A stretch of 64,000 nt of DNA from NORP294 sp047627915 (GTDB taxonomy: Bacteria > Bacteroidota > Bacteroidia > Flavobacteriales_E > Vicingaceae), in assembly GCA_047627915.1 (NCBI GenBank), contig JBLHTZ010000004.1:34797-98796 (forward strand), given 5' to 3'. Every line of letters starts with the position of its first letter. The stretch's first letter is position 1. Of this stretch, positions 34,601-41,238 are shown piece by piece. Under the pieces are notes generated by a model. The model was not told the DNA's origin. It made no database searches and was given only the letters and a program-made list of their open reading frames with translations. Position numbers and translations under genes: made by a program.

Positions 34601-34934
34601 CCGCAGACAGTTTTCCATTCGCCCTAAGTGTTTGACCAAAATTTAAATGATCTTCGGCAGTTGAATAAGCTGAATTAACAACCAGGTTATAAAAAACCTC
34701 AGCTTGTTCGTAATCGTTAATTTTTCGATAAGAGTTTGCAATATACTTCGCGGGAATATAGGATCTTGTATCTTCATCCTCCGCATATAATTTTTCAAAA
34801 AGCCTAATTGCTTCTATGTATTGGTTGTTTTCATATTTTTTCTTAGCCCGTTCTATTCTTTTATCATTTTGCTGCGCAAATGAATTTAGGCATAAGACAT
34901 ATATAATCAGAAGAGTGGTAGCTTTTTTTAGCAA
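31626..34934 (-). CDS. TPR-PD40-OmpA outer membrane protein (PorE-like layout)
   Basis: A 1102-residue exported protein. A signal peptide (ending SFAQ) leads to TPR-like helices (about 20-145), PD40-type beta-propeller repeats (about 165-425, e.g. ELFFMSDRTGGQGGMDIYRI, LYYSSNGLSGYGGYDIFVS), five CarboxypepD_reg/CNA-B-like modules (about 430-975; recurring K-L-x-G-D-F and D-S-M-Y-T-D-x-x-G-x-F-x-F-E-K-L) and a C-terminal OmpA domain (about 990-1102, NIKLSKQRAMSVIKYLV, peptidoglycan-binding). The order TPR, propeller, CRD, OmpA matches the T9SS-associated protein PorE and relatives in the gliding machinery. It probably anchors a surface complex to the wall. It sits between the PorP/SprF-like gene and the cyclase, all in one direction. 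Confidence 0.84.
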   Translation of the reverse strand: MLKKATTLLIIYVLCLNSFAQQNDKRIERAKKKYENNQYIEAIRLFEKLYAEDEDTRSYIPAKYIANSYRKINDYEQAEVFYNLVVNSAYSTAEDHLNFGQTLRANGKLSAAKEQYEKFAEKSQNKTIANLLLRSMDEVREWEKEPKNFLVETSVILNTKEAEYGIIAFQGKYYITSNRDKDFNSPKSSSWDGSAYTSIYEIDAADIDSDNGKFVRLTGKINSAYHDGPLTINKSQNKCIIMRIDNDMRGKNFINKMKLYEGEFADGKWKNFKELPFNSDSYNTGLPAYGKDENELFFMSDRTGGQGGMDIYRIERKGNVWGEFENLGPTINTSRNESFPYYRNKKLYYSSNGLSGYGGYDIFVSENKGSWQAPKNLKSPINSSRDDFSIFFTSDSTGYYSSNREEGKGKDDLYKFDYSEKVLTIGLSGILEYKALPVVDTKVQILGKNDSIIAFEYTNQEGRFRFDNLPYNEDVLLVIDSDDEALIEDGRLYLTDDKGGKIKLLNHLKDGSFAFRVLKPDEIKFSALMELDDVELVTPTSFNGQIYKNLPGDFSDPKLIYLVAEDGTIIDSMYTDLQGGFKFEKLGLDDGSGYFIQMAEEDPDLEIVLINESERYYKIESSSDGKFIVSNENPVNVNTGVTGIIARLETFGKPTASSKINIYDKNDSLIATVFSNEFGEFQYNRLKIDERYYFKVAGISKEESINTKIYVADNKGGVLFLIKRLIDARYAFNALPYDEYYKLKSLQESYVPNSITLKGLVFKKLQGDFDESMKVYLLDEEGNIVDSMYTDERGYFNFEKLNPDQNYSFKLEESKDMNLVLLDADDLVIEQAIINEKGNFAYKRLTYQVANFEPLELIDPELIEDGSSEKFFGQVFKKLPGDFKAGMEVHIYNTAGEIVGSAYTDADGKFDFQKLGSDENYYFKIEDNEEDFYLVTLDENENVIAKTIKNANGRFKYSKLGVDDTIVLLEEEFDDHQLILFEQKKIDLDQFTVYYRFDTVELNTASKLKLQRFVKLIQGQPFKVEIHSYTDKRGPQAYNIKLSKQRAMSVIKYLVSIGLKSENLIANHYGELNPVVDCEKKVCNIADHALNRRTVVKLIKIE

Positions 34935-34966
34935 TTTATTGGCGACTTTAAACGAATTCTAATCTA

Positions 34967-35896
34967 TTAAAAATAACGGGGTGAAATGATTCCAGACCTA
35001 AAAAGTTTTAAGTCGTAACCAATGAATATCTCATGTGAACCAGCATTTTGTCTGCTTAATGAGGTAAAAGCAAAGTCTAAAGAGTAACCAACCCTTAAGG
35101 CTTTAGTGACATTATACTCTACAATTGCTGCTGCCCCATACCCTCTTCTATAAGACCCTCCGAGCCATAATTTTTCTTTCAGCAAAAAACTTGCGTTCAA
35201 ATCAATAAATGCTGGTTGATTACCTGCAGTTTTCACTAACAATGACGGCTTAAAAGTTAACCCTCTATTAATTACAAAAGCACGCCCAGCAGTAAAAATT
35301 GCTTGAGCTCTCTGCCGTGATGCAAACTGAAGGTTAACGTTATCTGCTTGAACCCCCAAACGTCCTTCATTTAAGTGAGTCAACTCTAATCCTGCGTAAT
35401 TTCTTTGATCCGAATAATACAGACCGAAATCGAAAGAAGGAGTAAAATAAGTTTCCTTACCCCTTTCAATGCTTCCAAAGTTAGTTCCGTCTTTATATTC
35501 TATTTCATCCCAATTAAAGGCATAATTATAAATACTTGCTCTTAAACCAAAGCTGAGGTTCCCTGCACCCAATCTAATTTTGTAGGCATAAATTCCAGAG
35601 ATTGAAGTTGTATTCTTGGGTCCTATTCTGTCGTTTAAAACTTGAATTCCTACACCCATTTTTTTACTCTTGGTGGGCGAATGAATAGCAAAGGATTCTG
35701 AAGAAGGAGCTCCTTCAAATCCCAGCCATTGAGATCTGTGAATTGCAACTGCACTCAAAGTCCCCCTCGACCCAGCATATGCGGGATTCACCCCGAGAGG
35801 GTTAAAAAAGTACTGGTTAAATTGAGGCCCTTGTTGCGCTGCTACTTGCAACGACAAAAGACACAATAAACCAATTATATAAATTTTTATTTTCAT
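34967..35896 (-). CDS. PorP/SprF family type IX secretion membrane protein
   Basis: A 309-residue outer-membrane protein. After a signal peptide (ending VAAQ) the mature protein starts GPQFNQYFFNPLGVNPAYAG, the near-universal PorP/SprF opening, and ends LKLFRSGIISPRYF. The family forms a small barrel that docks a T9SS type B substrate to the export machine. In gliding bacteria each SprF-like protein tends to sit next to the adhesin it exports. Here the neighbour four bases upstream is a type B sorting-domain protein, so they are a likely pair. Length and motifs are normal. Confidence 0.93.
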   Translation of the reverse strand: MKIKIYIIGLLCLLSLQVAAQQGPQFNQYFFNPLGVNPAYAGSRGTLSAVAIHRSQWLGFEGAPSSESFAIHSPTKSKKMGVGIQVLNDRIGPKNTTSISGIYAYKIRLGAGNLSFGLRASIYNYAFNWDEIEYKDGTNFGSIERGKETYFTPSFDFGLYYSDQRNYAGLELTHLNEGRLGVQADNVNLQFASRQRAQAIFTAGRAFVINRGLTFKPSLLVKTAGNQPAFIDLNASFLLKEKLWLGGSYRRGYGAAAIVEYNVTKALRVGYSLDFAFTSLSRQNAGSHEIFIGYDLKLFRSGIISPRYF

Positions 35897-35899
35897 CTT

Positions 35900-36640
35900 T
35901 TATCTTGTTAACTCAACCCATCCTTTTTCCACATCACCTCCAGACTCGAAGATATAAAAATAGGTATCAGAAGGCAATTCGTTTCCTGACAAATTCTCCC
36001 CACCCCAAACCACGCTTGAGTTATTATAATTTGTCCCTTCCCAAACTTTATTTCCAAGCCGGTTGTAAAAAACTACTTCATTAGATGGGAATAGCTCTAT
36101 GTTGTCTATAATCCAAGTTTCATTCCTTCCATCTCCATTAGGCGTTATACCTGAGTAAAATTTTAATAAACAAGGTTCATCGCTAGTCGCACTAACAGTA
36201 AACTCAACAAGTTCAGTACACCCGTTGTCCGATGTTACTTGCACACTATAACCTCCAACTCCTAAACTTACCGCTCGAGTGCCTAGATTACTGTTGCTCC
36301 AAGAAATAGAATGTGGTGCGTCGCAACCAACGATGTTAGAAATTTCAGCAAAACCGTCATTTCTATCCTTGCATGAAGGGCCTGTAATGATGAGGTCAAA
36401 TGTAATGTCACCACCATCAAAGCTTTGTTGAAAACCTTGAGTCAACCACGAAGGTTCATTTGATGAAGAAAATGTCTGAATCACTGGTTCTCCAATTGTG
36501 GAACTAATTTTTAAACTAGTGGTAGAATCGATAAGACCGGCAGAGCTGATTACTCTTTGTTCATTTGTTGTTTGACCGTTAGAGTCAAAGGCAACCAATA
36601 CCAATAGAAGGCAGCATATGTAAGAAACTATATTTTTCAT
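35900..36640 (-). CDS. T9SS type B sorting-domain protein
   Basis: A 246-residue secreted protein. Signal peptide (ending NGQ), then an N-terminal stretch with SSAGLIDSTTSLKISSTIGEP, a SprB/PKD-like repeat near residues 90-150 (CKDRNDGFAEISNIVGCDAP, GGYSVQVTSDNGCTELVEF) and a C-terminal gliding-motility/T9SS type B domain (about 160-246: SGITPNGDGRNETWIIDNI, VVFYNRLGNKVWEG, ELPSDTYFYIFE). The last part is what the T9SS recognises. Four bases separate it from the PorP/SprF-like gene, and it is small for a type B substrate, which may make it a mobile surface adaptor rather than a giant adhesin. Confidence 0.92.
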   Translation of the reverse strand: MKNIVSYICCLLLVLVAFDSNGQTTNEQRVISSAGLIDSTTSLKISSTIGEPVIQTFSSSNEPSWLTQGFQQSFDGGDITFDLIITGPSCKDRNDGFAEISNIVGCDAPHSISWSNSNLGTRAVSLGVGGYSVQVTSDNGCTELVEFTVSATSDEPCLLKFYSGITPNGDGRNETWIIDNIELFPSNEVVFYNRLGNKVWEGTNYNNSSVVWGGENLSGNELPSDTYFYIFESGGDVEKGWVELTR

Positions 36641-36745
36641 TCTACTTTTTAATTAATATCACTCTTAGCTTGACTAAGTTCGATTTTAACATTCCTTTTT
36701 TTAATCGTTTGTTGATTTGGTTTTTCGTCATTTACTTTCATTCGA

Positions 36746-37234
36746 TTAATCTGCCTCAGTTACAGTATAAGTTATTTTAGCGCCATATAGTCTTGTGTCC
36801 GTAGTATTTTGTTCCCCTGTAAATTTCAAGAAATAAGCATACGTTCGATTGTCAATTATCTGATTGAAATTTGTCCCAAGTTGAATATTAGTTATAGCAA
36901 TATGATTACCCAAATTATCGGCAGGTGCGCTTAATTGAGTCCAAACAGGAACCGTTGCAGTTCCTGAATTGAAGTAATAACCTGGAGTATTGTCTGTTTG
37001 ATAAATCAACAAGCTATTGGCAGGAGAAAGAATCAAAGTACGTTGAAGAAATGTCATTCTGGGAATTAATAATCCACCATTGGTGCTACTAACATCTAAC
37101 ATGGCAGAATTATCAGGTGCTGACCCATCTGCATTAATCGAGATGTTTTGTGCCTCGATTGGATTTATGATTGCTAAACAGCAAATAAAAGCAAGAGACA
37201 GAAAAGTTGAAAACAGGTTTTTGTTACTCATCAC
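36746..37234 (-). CDS. Small secreted partner of the tail-fibre-like protein
   Basis: A 162-residue exported protein of no named family. A signal peptide (about residues 1-28, ending IEAQ) precedes a conserved Bacteroidota opening SAMLDVSSTNGGLLIPRMT, often found at the start of phage-tail-fibre-like and collagen-like surface proteins. Then comes LLIYQTDNTPGYYFNSGTATVPVW and the module ADNLGNH, which also appears twice in the neighbouring 1299-residue protein. The C-terminus (TYAYFLKFTGEQNTTDTRL) is beta-rich, with no T9SS domain. It overlaps the end of the large gene by 11 bases, so the two are co-expressed. A chance fragment is unlikely given the signal peptide and overlap. Confidence 0.6.
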   Translation of the reverse strand: MMSNKNLFSTFLSLAFICCLAIINPIEAQNISINADGSAPDNSAMLDVSSTNGGLLIPRMTFLQRTLILSPANSLLIYQTDNTPGYYFNSGTATVPVWTQLSAPADNLGNHIAITNIQLGTNFNQIIDNRTYAYFLKFTGEQNTTDTRLYGAKITYTVTEAD

Positions 37235-40200
37235 TCTTTAATTCGTTAAGTAGGATTTCGAGCTTTTCTATACGCTCATTTAATTTATCAATTAATTCTT
37301 GTTGTTCTTGAATCGCTTTAATGGCAATTACACTAAATTCTGAATAAGCCAACCCCATTTGCCCACCTTCACCATATTTCACAAGATTTGGCAATTCCTT
37401 TGCAACATCCTGAGCTAAAAATCCAGTTGTTTTTATTGCATCTTGTTCAAATCCTTTATAAAAATAACTTACTGGTCGAAGTTTCATTACTCTACCCAAA
37501 ACAGGTTGTATTTCATTGATATTTGACTTCAATGTTGAGTCTGATGGTTGAACATAATTTCCTGTTGTTCCCTCCACATAAGCTACACGAGTTCCATCAT
37601 CTTCAAAACTATAATGGACTCCACTATGAAATAGTCTCCAATATGTTGTACTATAATAATTTCTCAAACCCCCAGTGCCTGCTATTGCCACATCAGATTG
37701 TTCAATATGGATATCACTTAGCGGGGCAGACGTTCTAACTCCAACAGACCCGTCATCCTCTATAATAAACTCAGTGCCTGCTGCCTGTCCATTGTGCACA
37801 TGAAAATCCCCACCGTCATTTTGAAAATAAATTGGAGCCTCAAGTCCATTATTTCTAGCCATAATCTCATTATCATCCATAACAATGTTAGTGGCTGTTG
37901 CAATATTTGTCATAATGTACCCTCCACCAGTAAGGGAAGCATCTCCTCCTCCATCTACTGTGAGTCTTACCGTTGGGGCACTAGTTCCAATGCCTAAATT
38001 ACCGACATTATCAATCACCATTCTTGGACCTCGTGGTGATGGAGAGTTTTGGTAAATATGAAATTCGCCAGGAGAAGCATCAGCAGCGCCTTGAACTCCA
38101 ACGAAATATTCTCCTAAAGAATTTTCAGCAACAAAGCCTGAAAAGCCAGTTGTTGTAGTTTTAGTTCTTACCCTAACATTTCCTGCATTAAAGACTTCTA
38201 ATTTATCAAGAGGAGCGCTAGTGCCAACACCTAAATTTCCACTTGGATTAAGCCACATACGGTAGGCTTTGTTGGTTCCAAAGGCTAAATTTGAATTTTC
38301 GTTATTTAAAATAGCAGCCCCAACGTTATCATCATAGCCCATTACTAAACCATCAGTTATTGCAGTTCCTGAAGCAGCAGTAGTGAATGAATTAAAACTA
38401 ACTGTTCCAGTTGAATTAACATGTAGTTGGTGATTTGGAGTGGTTATCCCAATTCCTACGTTACCAGAAGAACTTAACGTCAATACAGTACTAGTAACTC
38501 CACTATCATTAGCAACGTTAAAGTCTGTTCTTGTAGGAATTATTCCAGAAGAAACTACACCGTCCACGTTCATGGTCATTAATTCATTAAACGCTACTCC
38601 AGCACCATCAAAAGCTCTGCTTCGAATGGTTAACAATCTGTCTCCTTCTTGCACAGATAAAGGCGCAGCAGATCCACCTCTATGGTTAAAAAAGTCCAAC
38701 ATTGCCCCTGCTGTGCTCCCTGAGCCGTAAGAAAAGAATTCCATTAATGAACTTTCAGACTCTTTGGCTATTGTTAATGAAGGGCCTGTCAACGAGCTAA
38801 AAGAAACTTTGCCATCTGGATTTATTGAAATCCCTTCATCATCACCATCATTCGAAATAGAAAAACTCGCTATCCTTAAGTTGGAATCTAATTGATGATT
38901 CCCTAAATTATCGGCTGTATTATAAATCGATAAGTCAATTGGTGCAGAGTTTATTGTCCCTGAAGGGTCATTTATTGTTAATTGATCTCCAACTAATGAA
39001 AGTTGTTGGATTTCGTTACTAGCACTTGAGTCCGCTACTTGTATACTTCCCCCATCTTCTAAAGTAATCGTTCCGTTAGTACCGGATATGCTCAATAGTT
39101 GATCATCCGTACTGCCTGTTTGCCAAGTTGCAACGCCATTTGCGTCAGAAGTTAACACCCTCCCACTGGCCGCGCCATCTGTCATCGTAAAATACGTTGA
39201 CTTAATTCCTCCATTAACAGTGAGTGTAGAATCAGGATTGGTAGTTGCAATACCAACTCGATTATTCGTTGATAACGTAAAGGGCGCTCCAACTCCTGTT
39301 TCATTAAACTCTAAGTTACCTCCTACAAAATTTATATCCCATTCGACTGCATTTGTAACAGCATCCTTTATTTCTAGAACCCTGGATGAAGCTGCTCTAA
39401 TGCTTAAAGGATATGCGGCTGTTGTTTGATCGCTATTGACACTTAATCCTGAAGTAAACGTGCTGTTGCCATCTCCACCTATTAACAATCCCTCATTGTC
39501 CCCGTCGCCTGAAACATAAAAAGCTCCTATTCTTAGGTTGGAATCTAATTGATGATTCCCTAAATTATCAGCTGTTTTATAAATCGATAAGTCAATTGGT
39601 GCAGGGTTTATTGTCCCTGAAGGGTCATTTATTGTTAATTGATCTCCAATTAATGAAAGTTGTTGAATTTCGTTGGTTGAATCATTGTCATTATTGGTTA
39701 TACCATTAATAAGGGCGACAACTGCGTTAATGCTATCCCTATTTGATATGGTTCTGTTAAACAGACTAAGCCTTCTAGAGTCATAAAGTGTATCAAAAGA
39801 AATTGTCTGTGCGTTACCTTGTTGGTAAATTTCTAGTACTCTATTGTTAAAACGAATACTGTCAATTAATTCGTTGGTCGAATCTGCATCGTTATCACTC
39901 CCAATTAGGGTAGTTAAAATTGCAACGCTATCTTGGTTTTGTTGTGTTTGAGCAGAGTCAGACGTAAAGTTGCTTTGTAATGTATTTACGTTGGTATTTA
40001 GATTCGTTATGTCATTTTGATTGGTAATGATAGCAGCAGAGTTACCTGAAATCCTTGTTGAGTTATTCGAAATACCGCTCCTAAGGTTTGCAACTGTATC
40101 CAATATAAACTGAATGCGAATTCCGCTTCCGTTCTCTATTAAAATTGAATCTCTAGTTGGACTAAAACTTAAATTTTGATCATCCGAACCATTCCCAATT

Positions 40201-41123
40201 AATGCGGTAAGTATCACAATACTATCCTGATTTTGTTGCGTTTGGATTGAATCAAACCTAAAGTTTGTCAATAATGTATTAACAGTTGAATTAACGTTTG
40301 TAATGTCGTTCTGATTAGTCGTAATACCAATTGCATTAGATGAAGAAGATGTTTGGTTTGCTATTATCCTGTTGTTGAAGTTAACAATAGTATCCGTTAT
40401 AAATTTAATTTCAATACCATTACCGTTTTCTATCAATATTGAGTCTCCATTGGAACTAAAACTCAAACTTTGACTATCTGTTGAAGCGGGCAAAAGCGGA
40501 GTTAAATCAACATCATAATTTGTAGATGCCTCTGTAATCCGCAAAACATTTCCGGCCAATATAGAAAACGAGCTAATCAATTCATTGGTTTCAGAAAGGT
40601 CTCCTGTGTTAATGACAGAATCTTTCCCAACTACTTGAATTCCTAATCCAGCTTTTACTGTATTTCCAGAAGATTTAGCATACAAGGCAAAAGGCACCGA
40701 AACCAACTCGGTTGTTCCTAATGTTTCTAGTAAGTTACTTCCCACGGCAATCTCCACTCGCAAAAAATACCTTCCTGAAGACCAATCAATGTCTTCAAAC
40801 GAATTGAGTGTTCCTCCATTTCTAACGCCACGTCCAATGATCAAATTGAATAAACCAAAATCATTGGTCTGCAACAAAGGACTTGTAGGGGTGTCATCGT
40901 GCAATTCCTGATACACAGTTGCTCCGGTAGCAGAGTTTGCTACAATACTAAACTGTACAGTAATCTGGGTGTTTGCTAAAACATTGTTATTCGCATCCCT
41001 AGCAACAGCTTGATAATTTATTCCATCAGCTACCTGAGCAGATAGTTTAGACGATAGAAAAGTGAGGGAGAATAATGTAATGCACGCAATTACATAAGTA
41101 GAAACTCGTTGATTAAGTAACAT
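37224..41123 (-). CDS. Phage-tail-fibre-like surface protein with S74 chaperone
   Basis: A 1299-residue exported protein. Signal peptide (about 1-30), then a conserved opening (GINYQAVARDANNNVLANT, YFLRVEIAVGSN, SVPFALYAKSSG). Residues 180-480 hold repeated coiled-coil-like units (DSILIENG, TNQNDITN, TQQNQDSI), fitting a trimeric stalk. Residues 490-1190 are mixed beta repeats including two near-identical copies of IQQLSL..DQLTINDPSG. The C-terminus (about 1192-1299) is a peptidase S74/intramolecular chaperone domain: PSDSTLKSNI has the S and K five apart as in tail-fibre and endosialidase proteins, then FLAQDVAKELPN and a coiled coil. That domain self-cleaves after folding a trimer. No T9SS domain is seen. 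It starts the minus-strand cluster that includes the PorP/SprF-like and OmpA genes. Confidence 0.84.
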   Translation of the reverse strand: MLLNQRVSTYVIACITLFSLTFLSSKLSAQVADGINYQAVARDANNNVLANTQITVQFSIVANSATGATVYQELHDDTPTSPLLQTNDFGLFNLIIGRGVRNGGTLNSFEDIDWSSGRYFLRVEIAVGSNLLETLGTTELVSVPFALYAKSSGNTVKAGLGIQVVGKDSVINTGDLSETNELISSFSILAGNVLRITEASTNYDVDLTPLLPASTDSQSLSFSSNGDSILIENGNGIEIKFITDTIVNFNNRIIANQTSSSSNAIGITTNQNDITNVNSTVNTLLTNFRFDSIQTQQNQDSIVILTALIGNGSDDQNLSFSPTRDSILIENGSGIRIQFILDTVANLRSGISNNSTRISGNSAAIITNQNDITNLNTNVNTLQSNFTSDSAQTQQNQDSVAILTTLIGSDNDADSTNELIDSIRFNNRVLEIYQQGNAQTISFDTLYDSRRLSLFNRTISNRDSINAVVALINGITNNDNDSTNEIQQLSLIGDQLTINDPSGTINPAPIDLSIYKTADNLGNHQLDSNLRIGAFYVSGDGDNEGLLIGGDGNSTFTSGLSVNSDQTTAAYPLSIRAASSRVLEIKDAVTNAVEWDINFVGGNLEFNETGVGAPFTLSTNNRVGIATTNPDSTLTVNGGIKSTYFTMTDGAASGRVLTSDANGVATWQTGSTDDQLLSISGTNGTITLEDGGSIQVADSSASNEIQQLSLVGDQLTINDPSGTINSAPIDLSIYNTADNLGNHQLDSNLRIASFSISNDGDDEGISINPDGKVSFSSLTGPSLTIAKESESSLMEFFSYGSGSTAGAMLDFFNHRGGSAAPLSVQEGDRLLTIRSRAFDGAGVAFNELMTMNVDGVVSSGIIPTRTDFNVANDSGVTSTVLTLSSSGNVGIGITTPNHQLHVNSTGTVSFNSFTTAASGTAITDGLVMGYDDNVGAAILNNENSNLAFGTNKAYRMWLNPSGNLGVGTSAPLDKLEVFNAGNVRVRTKTTTTGFSGFVAENSLGEYFVGVQGAADASPGEFHIYQNSPSPRGPRMVIDNVGNLGIGTSAPTVRLTVDGGGDASLTGGGYIMTNIATATNIVMDDNEIMARNNGLEAPIYFQNDGGDFHVHNGQAAGTEFIIEDDGSVGVRTSAPLSDIHIEQSDVAIAGTGGLRNYYSTTYWRLFHSGVHYSFEDDGTRVAYVEGTTGNYVQPSDSTLKSNINEIQPVLGRVMKLRPVSYFYKGFEQDAIKTTGFLAQDVAKELPNLVKYGEGGQMGLAYSEFSVIAIKAIQEQQELIDKLNERIEKLEILLNELKSDE
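38874..39017 (-). repeat. 144-base internal repeat, copy 1
   Basis: This stretch and 39,531-39,674 match at almost every base (offset 657). Both encode the IQQLSL..DQLTINDPSG and ADNLGNHQLDSN unit of the tail-fibre-like protein. Only a few substitutions separate them, so the copying is fairly recent. Confidence 0.85.
39531..39674 (-). repeat. 144-base internal repeat, copy 2
   Basis: Second copy of the unit at 38,874-39,017, in frame with it. The two copies lie 657 bases (219 codons) apart within the same gene. Confidence 0.85.
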
Positions 41124-41238
41124 ATTTGTTTATTAAAGATGCTAATAAAATCAATCAAACATTCACTACAAAAACTGACGTTTCCTTATTTCTTACTAGT
41201 GAAAAAAGATTGAATTTAATATAAGTTAACAAACAATA

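Noticed and set aside
37224..41123. A prophage, because of the tail-fibre and S74 domains
   Set aside because: No capsid, portal, terminase, lysis or integrase gene is present, the protein has a signal peptide and the neighbours are T9SS-type genes.
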